Positions 1 through 8,503 are shown, counted from the stretch's first letter. The stretch is DNA of 33,016 bases from Megasphaera sp. NM10 (GCF_000417505.1 NZ_APHY01000036.1:1-33016); one strand, 5' to 3'. The notes: a model not told the origin generated them from the sequence alone. Numbers and translations: made by a program.

Positions 1-1
1 T

Positions 2-499
2 TCACGTAAATATGGAATGGAAAGTAGCGCAATTGCTAAAGTGGACTGCAGCCTACAAAGCATTGGAGATGATGGATTGAAAAGATCTCGCTCTCGAAAA
101 ATATACTCTTTCAAAGAGAAACTTTCTGTGGTACAGTCTTACTTAACAAGCGAATTTTCATATCAGGAACTCGCCCTTCAAGTAGGAATCAACAATCCGA
201 CAATGATTGCCAGATGGGTCAATGAATTTAAAATAGCTGGGCCGGATGCATTACGGCCACATAAGAAAGGCAGGAAAAGAACTTTGAGCGAATCACGAAC
301 CAGCAAACCAGATACTCAGGGTCAGAAACCAGTCGTCGATACCAGTGTGGAACATGTCCAGGAGTTAGAGGATGAAAATCTCAAACTCCGGATAGAGAAT
401 GCTTTTTTAAAAGAACTGAGGAGACTGCGTTTAGAGGACGAAGCAAAAACGAGAGGGTTTCAAAAATCATCTGCAGTCTCCGAAAATCATTCAAATTAA
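2..499 (+). CDS. IS3-family transposase OrfA (5'-partial)
   Basis: DNA-binding subunit of the transposase. The frame is open to the left edge, and the residues before the first in-window ATG at 17 (SRKYG) read as part of a first helix-turn-helix, so the true start is probably upstream. A second helix-turn-helix follows (SFKEKLSVVQSYL ... ELALQVGINNPTMIARWV), then a basic linker and a leucine-rich coiled coil (ELEDENLKLRIENAFLKEL) as expected for OrfA oligomerisation. The gene overlaps the OrfB frame, and an A-rich slip site at 445-449 can redirect ribosomes into OrfB. Confidence 0.85.
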   Translation, partial: SRKYGMESSAIAKVDCSLQSIGDDGLKRSRSRKIYSFKEKLSVVQSYLTSEFSYQELALQVGINNPTMIARWVNEFKIAGPDALRPHKKGRKRTLSESRTSKPDTQGQKPVVDTSVEHVQELEDENLKLRIENAFLKELRRLRLEDEAKTRGFQKSSAVSENHSN

Positions 500-522
500 A
501 CGATCTTCTCTCCTATACGCAG

Positions 523-1341
523 ATGCCCAAGGCAACCTATATGTACTGGCAGAAACGGTTTGACCGTGAGAATCCCGATCAAGAACTAGAAGACAAAATA
601 CAGGAAATCCGTAGCCAGCATAAAGATTATGGCTATCGGCGCATGACCGGTGAATTAAAGAATCAAGGGTATTGCGTGAACAAGAAGAAAGTCCAACGTA
701 TCATGCAGAAACTAGGCCTTCAGGTAACATCCTTTACTCGAAAAAGCCGTAAATACAGCTCTTACAGAGGCAAGGTAGGAACCGTGGCTCCGAATCGGAT
801 ACGACGTCGTTTTAACACGACTATTCCGCACCAGAAGATTACAACCGACACGTCAGAATTCAAATATTATGAAGTAGATACACAGGGACATCTGACCCTG
901 CACAAGCTTTATCTGGATCCTTTCCTGGACATGTTCAACAATGAAATCATCAGTTATGGAATAGCGAAACATCCTTCAGCTAAAAGCATACTGGAAGCTC
1001 AGGCTGAAGCAATCAAAATCACGGCTGATTGTCCGTATCGAAGAACGTTTCACTCCGATCAGGGCTGGGCATATCAAATGAAAGCCTATACCCAGAAACT
1101 TAAAGAAGAACGAATTTTTCAGAGTATGTCTCGAAAGGGCAACTGTCATGATAACGCTGTCATGGAGAACTTCTTCGGCTTAATGAAGCAAGAAATGTAT
1201 TATGGGGTGATTTACTACAGCTATGAGGAACTAAAAGCCGCTATCGAACGATATATCAAATACTATAATGAGCAAAGAATCAAAGAAAAACTAGGTTGGA
1301 AAAGTCCTGTACAATACAGAATTTTCCGACAGACAGCATAA
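523..1341 (+). CDS. IS3-family transposase OrfB, DDE integrase
   Basis: Catalytic part of the transposase. Counting from the ATG at 523, the DDE triad is visible as D109 (TTDTSEF), D179 (HSDQGWAY) and E215 (NAVMENFFG), with the N-terminal HTH_21-like region (DYGYRRMTGELKNQGY) before it. The OrfB frame is open well upstream of 523: from about base 448 it encodes residues such as SLRKSFKLNDLLSYTQ, typical of the start of OrfB. The functional product is therefore probably an OrfA-OrfB fusion made by -1 frameshifting at the A run 445-449, not a protein begun at 523, which has no good ribosome site. Length and motifs look intact. Confidence 0.9.
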   Translation: MPKATYMYWQKRFDRENPDQELEDKIQEIRSQHKDYGYRRMTGELKNQGYCVNKKKVQRIMQKLGLQVTSFTRKSRKYSSYRGKVGTVAPNRIRRRFNTTIPHQKITTDTSEFKYYEVDTQGHLTLHKLYLDPFLDMFNNEIISYGIAKHPSAKSILEAQAEAIKITADCPYRRTFHSDQGWAYQMKAYTQKLKEERIFQSMSRKGNCHDNAVMENFFGLMKQEMYYGVIYYSYEELKAAIERYIKYYNEQRIKEKLGWKSPVQYRIFRQTA

Positions 1342-1349
1342 AAAAAAAA

Positions 1350-1379
1350 GTAACGAGACAGTAAAAACTGTCTCGTTAC
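1350..1379. terminator. 13-bp hairpin downstream of OrfB
   Basis: GTAACGAGACAGT and ACTGTCTCGTTAC form a perfect 13-bp stem around an AAAA loop. The A run before it (1340-1349) is a T tract on the - strand, so it should act mainly as an intrinsic terminator for transcription entering the element from the right. Confidence 0.7.
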
Positions 1380-1500
1380 CAAGGTCTAACTTTTTGGGGT
1401 CACATCAGCGGCTATCATGTGTGGTCTTTTTTGGATTCAGATGCGGCGTTCCGCCGCGACAGATTCATGAAATGAACGCAGTTCGCCGGTCGCAGTTCGC

Positions 1501-1525
1501 AAAAAAAAACGGCCTGGGTGGCCGT
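1501..1525 (-). terminator. minus-direction terminator-like hairpin
   Basis: On the - strand ACGGCC, loop ACCCA and GGCCGT are followed by nine T residues. No - strand gene upstream of it is evident, so its client transcript is unknown. Confidence 0.45.
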
Positions 1526-1528
1526 ATT

Positions 1529-1553
1529 GTAGGGGCTTCCTGTAGGAAGCCCG
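1529..1553. repeat. GTAGGGG-type palindromic repeat, copy 1
   Basis: GTAGG leads into GGGCTTCC, a short loop and GGAAGCCC. The same lead-in with a different stem recurs at 7111 and, as an inverted pair, at 26421-26500. The rest of the 1407-1720 gap holds a GC-rich sequence and a short heptad run at 1601-1621 (ACGAGCC twice, then ACTATTT); no gene is supported there. Confidence 0.6.
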
Positions 1554-1698
1554 CCAGAGAGATTCGATCACAGCTGATTCGAGTATAATGGCAGGCTTTT
1601 ACGAGCCACGAGCCACTATTTTTTCACGAGACGAGGGTCACTCTAGGCGGCCTGCGACCGGCGGGGCCGATAGGCTCCCCAACACATGCAAAAGGCAC

Positions 1699-1727
1699 TG
1701 GCTAGGTCTGCACCGATGTTGTATAAT
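1699..1727 (+). promoter_or_regulatory. probable promoter of hslO
   Basis: A perfect -10 box TATAAT is at 1722-1727. The -35 is weak (TGGCTA at 1699-1704, 17-bp spacer). It lies about 35 bp before the hslO start. Confidence 0.5.
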
Positions 1728-1762
1728 AGAGACTGGATTTGTAAAGAAAGGATAGAACATAC

Positions 1763-2659
1763 ATGATTACACGCAACCAGATCATTCATTATACATCGGA
1801 TGAGCTCATCCGGGTATCTATTGCCTTGACGACGGGTATCGTCGAGAAGGCACGGCAGCGCCATAATTTGTCGCCTGTGGCTAGTGCGGCTCTGGGCCGG
1901 ACGATGACCGGCGCAGCCCTGTTGGCTGGCGATTACAAGAACCACGAAGGCGTTTCCCTGAAGGTCGCTGGTGACGGGCCCTTAGGCGCCGTCCATGCAG
2001 ACTGCTTCGATACGAATAAGCTCCGCGGCTATGTAGACAATCCGCAGGTCGACCTGCCGCTGAAGGTCAATGGCAAGCTCGATGTGGCAGCCGGTGTCGG
2101 CCAGCACGGCCAGTTGACGGTGACGCGTTTCACGCCGGAAAAGACGACTTATACGAGCCAGGCCGATTTGGTGTCCGGTGAAATTGCCGAAGACATCGCT
2201 TACTATCTGTTCACATCGGAACAAGTGCCGTCGACGATCAGCCTGGGCGTCCTGGTCAGCCAGGATTACACCATTGCTGCAGCCGGCGGTTTCCTCGTCC
2301 AGGCCCTGCCGGGCGCGAAGGATGAAGACCTGGCCCGTGTCGAAGCCAATATCACCCAGGTCGGTGCTTTGACGACGTATTTGCAGGACCATCCCAATGG
2401 TGAAGGCCTCATTGACATCATCCTCAGCGGTATGCATTTCAAGGAACTCTACCGGCAGAATCTGTACTGGCGCTGCACGTGCTCGCGCCAGCGCTTTGAA
2501 AATGCTCTGTTGTCCCTGCGCCAGGAAGATAAGGAAGCCCTCTTGAAGGACCCGCAGGTGGAAATGACCTGTCAGTATTGCGGGGCCAAATACGTATTGT
2601 CTCACGATGAACTGGCAGCGCTGTATGAAGCGGCTGCCCAGCGCCATAAGAAGAATTGA
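1763..2659 (+). CDS. hslO: Hsp33 redox-regulated chaperonin
   Basis: Cytoplasmic holdase chaperone activated by oxidative unfolding. Hsp33 binds zinc through four conserved cysteines in the reduced state and releases it on disulfide formation. All four are visible: C238 and C240 (CTC) and C270 and C273 (CQYC). The 298-residue length is normal for the family. The start has an AAAGGA ribosome site. The gene leads a run of closely spaced genes, with the phosphorylase beginning 21 bp downstream after its own strong GGAGG site, so co-transcription is likely, although hslO has no metabolic link to the salvage genes. Confidence 0.95.
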   Translation: MITRNQIIHYTSDELIRVSIALTTGIVEKARQRHNLSPVASAALGRTMTGAALLAGDYKNHEGVSLKVAGDGPLGAVHADCFDTNKLRGYVDNPQVDLPLKVNGKLDVAAGVGQHGQLTVTRFTPEKTTYTSQADLVSGEIAEDIAYYLFTSEQVPSTISLGVLVSQDYTIAAAGGFLVQALPGAKDEDLARVEANITQVGALTTYLQDHPNGEGLIDIILSGMHFKELYRQNLYWRCTCSRQRFENALLSLRQEDKEALLKDPQVEMTCQYCGAKYVLSHDELAALYEAAAQRHKKN

Positions 2660-2680
2660 TTCTCCGAAGGAGGTTTTACG

Positions 2681-3475
2681 ATGGGACTCATTGCCATCAT
2701 CGGCGGTACCGGTGTCTGCGACCCGAAGATTTTGTCCAATGTCCATGAAGACTATATGGATACCTTTTACGGGACCATTCATTATTGGCAGGGGACGTAT
2801 AAGGATAAGGAACTCGTCTTTTTGCCCCGCCACGGCCGGAATCATTCCATTCCGCCGCACCTCATCAATTACCGGGCCAATATCCTGGGCTTGAAGCGCC
2901 TGGGCGTCACGGCCATCTTGTCGACGACGGCTGTCGGCTCGCTGAACCGCGATGACAAGCCGGGCGATTTCGTCCTGCCCGACCAGTTCCTGGATTTCAC
3001 CAAATGCCGTCATACGTCGTTCTTCGACGGCGGCGAAAACGGCGTCGTCCACGTGGACATGACCGAACCGTACTGCCCGACCCTGCGCCGGACCGTAGCG
3101 GCTGCGGCTCAGGCCCTTGGCGGTTATGCGCTCCATGATAAGGGAACCTATGTCTGCACGGAAGGGCCCCGCTTCGAGACGCCGGCTGAAATCAGGATGT
3201 ATGAAAAGCTCGGCGGCGATTTGGTCGGCATGACCAACGTCCCCGAAGTCTGCCTGGCCAGGGAAGCGGAAATCTGCTATGCCACGATTTCCATGGTCAC
3301 CAATTTTGCCGCCGGCATTTCGCCGACGCCCCTGACCCATGAAGAGGTCGTCGAAGCTATGGCCGAGAATTCCCAGCGCCTGCAGCAGCTCATCCTGAAG
3401 AGCATCGAATTATATGATAATGAGGACTGTGCCTGCCGCCACACCCTGCAGGCTTATGGAGGGTTTACGGTATAA
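2681..3475 (+). CDS. mtnP: MTAP/PNP-family phosphorylase, probably 6-oxopurine (methylthioinosine) type
   Basis: Cleaves a purine (methylthio)nucleoside with phosphate to give free base and (methylthio)ribose-1-phosphate. Family motifs are IIGGTGV at the N terminus, LPRHGRNHSIPPH, the phosphate/base region CTEGPRFETPAEIRM and MTNVPEVCLA. Human MTAP recognises adenine with an aspartate in TDYD; here the equivalent segment reads VTNFAAG, with Asn as in 6-oxopurine nucleoside phosphorylases. That suggests S-methyl-5'-thioinosine or inosine rather than MTA as substrate, which fits the MTA/SAH deaminase encoded downstream. Its TAA stop shares one base with the mtnA ATG. Family is certain; substrate is inferred. 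Confidence 0.88.
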   Translation: MGLIAIIGGTGVCDPKILSNVHEDYMDTFYGTIHYWQGTYKDKELVFLPRHGRNHSIPPHLINYRANILGLKRLGVTAILSTTAVGSLNRDDKPGDFVLPDQFLDFTKCRHTSFFDGGENGVVHVDMTEPYCPTLRRTVAAAAQALGGYALHDKGTYVCTEGPRFETPAEIRMYEKLGGDLVGMTNVPEVCLAREAEICYATISMVTNFAAGISPTPLTHEEVVEAMAENSQRLQQLILKSIELYDNEDCACRHTLQAYGGFTV

Positions 3476-4521
3476 TGGATACACTGCGCTGGCAAGCGGG
3501 CACGCTGTTCCTCCTGGACCAGACGAAGCTGCCCTTTGAAGAAATCTATCTGCCCTGCCATTCCTGGCAGGACGTGCGCCAGGCCATTTCCGTCCTGGCT
3601 GTCCGCGGGGCGCCGGCTATCGGCGTCGCTGCGGCCTATGCCGTCGTCCTGGCGGCGCGGACCCTGTGCCAGAAAGGGGGAGATACGCCCTTTTTGACGG
3701 ACCTGGAAGCTATCTGCCGGGACCTCGATGCGGCCCGGCCGACGGCGGTCAACCTGCACTGGGCCCTGACCCAGATGATGGCTTGTGCCCGCCAGCATGA
3801 AGCCGACGGTGCTGAAGCCACGACGGCAGCCCTGGAAGAAAAGGCCGTGGCCATCCATAAAGCCGATATTGCCATCAATACGGCTATGGCCCGGTTCGGT
3901 GCCGACGAGCTGGAAAAAATAGGCCGTCCCTTGACGCTGCTCACGCACTGCAATGCCGGGGCCCTGGCTACGGCTGGCGTCGGCACGGCGCTGGGCGTCA
4001 TCCGCGAGCTCCATCGCCGGGGCCGGGTATCCATGGTCTACGCCGATGAAACGCGGCCCCTCCTGCAGGGCGCCCGCCTGACGGCTTTCGAGCTCATGGC
4101 TGACCATATCCCGGTGACGCTCATTACCGACAACATGGCGGCCTGGACGCTCAAGACGAAAGGCGTCGATGCCATCATCGTCGGTGCCGACCGCATCGCC
4201 GCCAATGGCGATACGGCCAATAAGATCGGGACTTACGGCCTGTCCCTGATGGCAAGGGAACTGGATATTCCCCTGTACATCGCTGCGCCGGCTTCGACTT
4301 TCGATTTGTCCATTGCCGACGGCAGCCAGATCCCTATTGAAGAACGGAATCACGATGAAGTCCGTTCTTTCCGGGGTGCGGCGGCAGCCCTCCCCGAAAC
4401 GCCCGTCTTCAATCCCGCCTTCGATGTGACGCCTCATGAAAATATCCGCGCCATCGTGACGGAACAGGGCATCATCCACCGGCCGGATGCCATATCCGTA
4501 CCGGCGTTTTTCCAACACTAA
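3475..4521 (+). CDS. mtnA: S-methyl-5-thioribose-1-phosphate isomerase
   Basis: Isomerises the methylthioribose-1-phosphate released by the upstream phosphorylase to methylthioribulose-1-phosphate. Recognisable signatures are RGAPAIG near residue 44, the catalytic cysteine C159 in THCNAG, and the catalytic aspartate D239 in VGADRIAANGD; the tail GSQIPIEERNHDEV is also typical. At 348 residues it is full length. It is translationally coupled to the preceding gene (TAATG overlap). No mtnB, mtnK or later methionine-salvage genes follow, so the fate of the sugar phosphate, for example a DHAP-shunt-type aldolase, is not shown here. Confidence 0.95.
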   Translation: MDTLRWQAGTLFLLDQTKLPFEEIYLPCHSWQDVRQAISVLAVRGAPAIGVAAAYAVVLAARTLCQKGGDTPFLTDLEAICRDLDAARPTAVNLHWALTQMMACARQHEADGAEATTAALEEKAVAIHKADIAINTAMARFGADELEKIGRPLTLLTHCNAGALATAGVGTALGVIRELHRRGRVSMVYADETRPLLQGARLTAFELMADHIPVTLITDNMAAWTLKTKGVDAIIVGADRIAANGDTANKIGTYGLSLMARELDIPLYIAAPASTFDLSIADGSQIPIEERNHDEVRSFRGAAAALPETPVFNPAFDVTPHENIRAIVTEQGIIHRPDAISVPAFFQH

Positions 4522-4548
4522 TTCATTACAGAAAGAGGTCTTACTCGT

Positions 4549-5790
4549 ATGGAATCTATTATTCGCGATATCAAGTTAGCTAAAAGCGGTCATGAAAAAA
4601 TCAGCTGGGTCGATCGTCACATGCCGGCCCTCAATGCCATTGGCGACAAACTGAAAGCCGACCAGACCTTTAAAGGCAAAACGATTTGCGTCAGCGTCCA
4701 TCTCGAAGCCAAGACGGCCTATTTGGCAGAAGTCCTTCATCGCGCCGGCGCCAACGTCATCGTCACCGGCAGCAACCCCTTGTCCACGCAGGACGACGTC
4801 GCTGCAGCCCTCGTCGAAGATGGCTTGACCGTCTATGCCTGGTATGGCGCAACGGACGAAGAATACTTCGATTTCCTCAATAAATCCCTGGACCATCATC
4901 CGGACATCATCATCGACGACGGCGGCGACCAGGTCCATCTCCTGCACACGACGCGGGCCGATGCCATGGAAAATCTCCTGGGCGGCACGGAAGAAACGAC
5001 GACAGGCGTCAACCGTCTCCACGGCCTCGACAAAGCCGACGAATTGAAGTTCCCCATGGTCGCAGCCAATGATTCGTACTGCAAATACCTCTTTGATAAC
5101 CGCTACGGCACAGGTCAGTCCACGTGGGACGGCATCATGCGCACGACGAACCTGACCGTCGTCGGCAAGAAAGTCGTCGTCGCCGGCTATGGCTGGTGCG
5201 GCAAGGGCTGCGCTATGCGTGCCAAAGGCCTGGGCGCTCATGTCATCGTCACCGAAGTCGACCCGATCAAAGCCATCGAAGCCGTTTTCGACGGTTTTGA
5301 AGTCATGCCCATGGCTGAAGCCGCTAAAGTCGGCGATATCTTCGTCACCCTGACTGGCGACAAGGACGTCATCCGTGGCGAACACATGAAGAACATGAAA
5401 GACGGCGTCGTCCTGGCCAATGCCGGTCACTTCGACGTAGAAATCAACAAACCCGAATTGGAAGCCCTGGCAGTCCGCCACTTTGAAGCCCGCCACAACA
5501 TCGAAGGCTATGAACTCCCGAACGGCCATGTCATCAACCTCCTGGCTGAAGGCCGCCTGGTCAACCTGGCTGCCGGTGACGGTCATCCGGCTGAAATCAT
5601 GGACCTGTCCTTTGCCGTCCAGGCCCTGGCTGCTAAATACATCCTCGAACACCATGCCGAACTGGGCAATCATGTCTATGTCCTGCCCCATGAAATCGAC
5701 ACGGAAATCGCCAAGATCAAACTGGCTTCCATGGGTTATGCCATCGACACGCTCAGCGAAGAACAGCGTAAATATTTGAATCTCGACTAA
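4549..5790 (+). CDS. ahcY: adenosylhomocysteinase homologue, probably S-inosylhomocysteine hydrolase type
   Basis: NAD-dependent hydrolase releasing homocysteine from an S-nucleosylhomocysteine. Visible are H51 (HLEAKTA), D123/D124 (IIDDGGD), E148/E149 (TEETTTG), K179 and D183 (CKYLFDN), the NAD loop GYGWCGKG at 213-220 and H294 in NAGHFDVEI. At 413 residues it lacks the extra segment of many bacterial enzymes and has the archaeal/Thermotoga-style YGTGQSTWDGI. In the common type the position two after the HMT motif is Glu or Gln, which contacts the adenine amino group; here it is Lys (K55). Methanocaldococcus has a hydrolase of this type that prefers S-inosylhomocysteine. With the deaminase 18 bp downstream, an inosine route is inferred; ordinary SAH activity is not excluded. 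Confidence 0.9.
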   Translation: MESIIRDIKLAKSGHEKISWVDRHMPALNAIGDKLKADQTFKGKTICVSVHLEAKTAYLAEVLHRAGANVIVTGSNPLSTQDDVAAALVEDGLTVYAWYGATDEEYFDFLNKSLDHHPDIIIDDGGDQVHLLHTTRADAMENLLGGTEETTTGVNRLHGLDKADELKFPMVAANDSYCKYLFDNRYGTGQSTWDGIMRTTNLTVVGKKVVVAGYGWCGKGCAMRAKGLGAHVIVTEVDPIKAIEAVFDGFEVMPMAEAAKVGDIFVTLTGDKDVIRGEHMKNMKDGVVLANAGHFDVEINKPELEALAVRHFEARHNIEGYELPNGHVINLLAEGRLVNLAAGDGHPAEIMDLSFAVQALAAKYILEHHAELGNHVYVLPHEIDTEIAKIKLASMGYAIDTLSEEQRKYLNLD

Positions 5791-5808
5791 GGACCAGGAG
5801 GGGAAACG

Positions 5809-7089
5809 ATGAAAAAACTGATTCAGCACGTAGCCCTCTACCAGGACCACGGCGTCTTAGAAGGCCAGAACATCGCCATCGACGGCTCGCGCATCACGGG
5901 ATTTCCCGAAGCGCCGAAGGCATCGGACTATGATGAAGTCATCGACGGCAAGGGCATGCTGGCCCTGCCGGGTTTCGTCAACACCCATAACCATGTAGCC
6001 ATGACGGTTTTCCGCAGTTATGCCGACGACATGCAGCTCATGGACTGGCTGGAAAAGAAAATCTGGCCGGCTGAAGCCAAATTGACAGACGATGTCATTT
6101 ACGCCCAGTCCATGCTGGGCATTGCCGAAATGATCCGATGCGGTACGACGGCCTATGCCGATATGTACGACCACATGGACCAGGAAGCCCGCGCCGTCGA
6201 AGAATCGGGTATCCGCGCCTGCTTGTGCCGCGGCAGTATCGGTATCGGGCCGAATGCCCAGGCCGGCCTCGATGAAAACCGCCAGCTCTTCCTCGACTGG
6301 CACGGCACGGCCGATGGCCGCATCACGGTCATGATGGGGCCGCATGCGCCGTATACGTGCCCGCCTGATTATCTCCATAAATTCGTCGACCAGGCACGGG
6401 AACTGGGAGCCGAAATCCATATCCACCTCAGCGAAACTAAGGGGGAAGTGGAAAACATCAAGCAGCAATACGGCAAGTCGCCCATCGCCCTGATGGATGA
6501 AATCGGCGTATTGGACTGCGGCTGCCTGGCTGCCCACTGCGTCTGGGTCGATGATGACGATATGGATATCATGGCGGCAAAGCACGTCCGCGTCGCCCAC
6601 AATCCGGGCAGCAACCTCAAGCTGGCCAGCGGCATCGCGCCGGTCCCCAAGATGCTGGCCAAAGGCATCACTGTCGGCCTCGGTACCGATGGGGCATCGA
6701 GCAACAACAACCTGGACATCGTCGAAGAAATGCGCCTGACTACGCTCATCCACAAGGCCAATACCCTGGACCCGCTGGTCATCCCGGCCGAAACGGCCAT
6801 CAACATGCTGACCGAAGGCGGCGCCAAGTGCCTGGGCTACAAAGACGTCGGCAAATTGGAAACAGGCTATAAAGCCGACATCACTCTCGTCGACCGCGAA
6901 GGCCTGCACTGGTACCCCAAGAACGACACCCTGAGCCTCATGGCCTACAGTGCCAACAGCATGGATGTCGATACGGTCCTGGTCAACGGCGAAGTCCTCT
7001 TGCGCCATAAAGAATTCACCAAACTGGACATCGAAAAGATCAAAGCCGAAGCCGAACGGACCCGGAAGAAACTCTTTGCCCAGATTTAG
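5809..7089 (+). CDS. mtaD: 5'-methylthioadenosine / S-adenosylhomocysteine deaminase
   Basis: Amidohydrolase-superfamily deaminase converting MTA and SAH to S-methylthioinosine and S-inosylhomocysteine with loss of ammonia. Metal-ligand and substrate motifs are in place: NTHNHVAM (H60 and H62), HIHLSET, AHCVW and the Asp of GTDGASSNNNLDI. At 426 residues it is full length. The start follows a strong AGGAGGGG site, 18 bp after ahcY. Its clustering with a phosphorylase carrying a 6-oxopurine Asn and a hydrolase with Lys in the base pocket makes a concerted deaminated salvage route the simplest reading. Confidence 0.92.
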   Translation: MKKLIQHVALYQDHGVLEGQNIAIDGSRITGFPEAPKASDYDEVIDGKGMLALPGFVNTHNHVAMTVFRSYADDMQLMDWLEKKIWPAEAKLTDDVIYAQSMLGIAEMIRCGTTAYADMYDHMDQEARAVEESGIRACLCRGSIGIGPNAQAGLDENRQLFLDWHGTADGRITVMMGPHAPYTCPPDYLHKFVDQARELGAEIHIHLSETKGEVENIKQQYGKSPIALMDEIGVLDCGCLAAHCVWVDDDDMDIMAAKHVRVAHNPGSNLKLASGIAPVPKMLAKGITVGLGTDGASSNNNLDIVEEMRLTTLIHKANTLDPLVIPAETAINMLTEGGAKCLGYKDVGKLETGYKADITLVDREGLHWYPKNDTLSLMAYSANSMDVDTVLVNGEVLLRHKEFTKLDIEKIKAEAERTRKKLFAQI

Positions 7090-7110
7090 TTTTAGTGGTT
7101 CGTGACTCCT

Positions 7111-7140
7111 GTAGGGGGCTTGCACGTGGCAAGCCCGCCG
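7111..7140. repeat. GTAGGGG-type palindromic repeat, copy 2
   Basis: GTAGG leads into GGGCTTGC, ACGTG and GGCAAGCCC-type arms (7116-7123 with 7129-7136). It shares the GTAGGGG lead-in and a CCCGCC-type tail with copy 1 but has a different stem, as if the stem pairing rather than its sequence is maintained. It sits just after mtaD and may help end that transcript, although there is no T tract. Confidence 0.6.
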
Positions 7141-7209
7141 CAGGTTATGTTGGAATTTCCTCATTAGCTTTTTGGGGGAGAATCGTACATATCCTGACCT
7201 TATTAAGCC

Positions 7210-7237
7210 TTGCAAGTCCACCCTTTCCTTGTATAAT
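7210..7237 (+). promoter_or_regulatory. promoter of the M48 protease gene
   Basis: -35 TTGCAA at 7210-7215 and -10 TATAAT at 7232-7237 with a 16-bp spacer. Transcription would begin near 7244, which rules out a start codon at 7172. Confidence 0.75.
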
Positions 7238-7276
7238 GGAAGTATAGATTTCCAGTACAGGGGAAGGGTGATTTTT

Positions 7277-8368
7277 ATGCATATGAAGAAAAAAATAGCC
7301 GCTGCCTGTGTGGCAGCCATGGCCGCGTTCTCACTGCCTATGGGCATCGTGCCGGTCCAGCCGGTCCAGGCTGACCTCATTACCGATGTCATCGGCGGCT
7401 TCCAGGTGAAATCGGCCTTGAGCAAGCAGATCAAGCACTATGACACGACCAAAGAAGGACAGAGCGAGATTTACCAGTCCGTCACCAAGCAGACCGGCGT
7501 CCTCAATAATTCTTATTACGATGAACGGCTGGCTTCTATCATGAACCGCCTCAGCGCCAGCATCGCCCAGACGGACCCCAGCATCAAGACCTTGCCCTAC
7601 CGCTGGTATGTCAGCCCGGACACGACGTTCAATGCGGCCTGCACCATGGGCCACGTCATGGTCGTCAATAAGGGCATGTTCGACCTGGTCAGCAACGATG
7701 ATGAAATCGCCGTCGTCTTAGGCCATGAAATGGGCCACGGCCAGAAACACCACGTCGCCAATTCGACGCAGAAGAAGGTCAATGTCGAAATCGGCAAGAT
7801 GGTCCTGGCCGATACGATTGGCGGCTCGGGCCTGAACAACCTCATCCTCAACACGGTCAGCAATCAGATCGAAACGGTCCATATCGACAGGGCTGCCGAA
7901 TGGGAAGCGGACAACCTGTCCTTCGGGTATATCACCCGTGCCGGCTATAATCCCGGTGCGACGGCCGCCATCTGGCAGCGGGTCATGGAAAAACAGGGCG
8001 ATAATGCCAGCAACTTTGTCGGTGAAATCTTCTCTCCCTCTGACCATCCATCGAATCAGGAACGGCGCGACAATTATGCCAACAAGCTCTATGAAATGAG
8101 CGGCAAACACGCCAGCGTCAAAGACGGCACGGTCTACGTCAACGGCAACAAATTCATCAAGCCCGCAGCCACGTCCAGCATGAGCAGTGCCGAACGGTCC
8201 TATTTCGTCCTGGGCAACCTGGCCGCAGCCTACCAGAACGGCCACAGCAAGCAGCAGGCCACGGCGTCCGGCGGTACGCTCTACTTGGGGGCGCAGAACA
8301 TCATGACGCCGGTCAACGGCGACCCGTCGGCAGAAGAATTGGCGACGCAGCTCAATAAAATTAAATAA
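7277..8368 (+). CDS. secreted M48-family zinc metalloprotease
   Basis: Zinc-dependent endopeptidase exported across the inner membrane. The N terminus is a signal peptide: basic MHMKKK, a hydrophobic stretch to about residue 30 and a VQA cleavage motif before DLITDV. The catalytic motif HEMGH lies near residue 150 and a third-ligand glutamate region EWEAD follows. The length of 363 residues with periplasmic export resembles the YggG/LoiP and BepA-type M48 proteases that act in envelope quality control; no TPR tail is evident. The start at 7277 follows GGGGAAGGG, and a second ATG at 7283 is possible. The gene is monocistronic between its own promoter and a terminator. Confidence 0.88.
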   Translation: MHMKKKIAAACVAAMAAFSLPMGIVPVQPVQADLITDVIGGFQVKSALSKQIKHYDTTKEGQSEIYQSVTKQTGVLNNSYYDERLASIMNRLSASIAQTDPSIKTLPYRWYVSPDTTFNAACTMGHVMVVNKGMFDLVSNDDEIAVVLGHEMGHGQKHHVANSTQKKVNVEIGKMVLADTIGGSGLNNLILNTVSNQIETVHIDRAAEWEADNLSFGYITRAGYNPGATAAIWQRVMEKQGDNASNFVGEIFSPSDHPSNQERRDNYANKLYEMSGKHASVKDGTVYVNGNKFIKPAATSSMSSAERSYFVLGNLAAAYQNGHSKQQATASGGTLYLGAQNIMTPVNGDPSAEELATQLNKIK

Positions 8369-8425
8369 TGACTGAAACGAATAGTAAAGGGCGGAATCGC
8401 CAGGTACTATGTATATTTTATATCT

Positions 8426-8459
8426 ATCACCTGTAGTAAAATACAGGTGATTTTTTTTT
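8426..8459 (+). terminator. terminator of the M48 protease gene
   Basis: ATCACCTGTA and TACAGGTGAT form a 10-bp stem with loop GTAAAA, followed by a run of T residues. Confidence 0.9.
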
Positions 8460-8503
8460 GAAATTTGATGATAATTTACAATAAAGGTAACGTACCATAC
8501 TGG

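Larger units (their letters stand above)
1..1406 (+). mobile_element. IS3-family insertion sequence, left end outside window
   Basis: Two overlapping-frame transposase genes are followed by a 13-bp hairpin and then an end-like sequence at 1383-1406. Read on the - strand this end gives TGATGTGACCCCAAAAAG, the style of terminal inverted repeat seen in IS150-group IS3 elements. The left end lies before base 1, so neither the partner inverted repeat nor a target duplication can be checked. The right boundary near 1406 is an estimate. Confidence 0.8.

Noticed and set aside
1394-1588. Short + frame after the IS element
   Set aside because: It crosses the IS end and a palindromic repeat; no ribosome site or recognisable protein.
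1982-3340. 452-codon open frame on the - strand
   Set aside because: It mirrors hslO and mtnP, whose motifs are unmistakable; long antisense frames are expected in DNA with GC-rich third positions.
7172-7276. Upstream start for the M48 protease
   Set aside because: It would lie before and across the promoter (7210-7237) and would bury the signal peptide.
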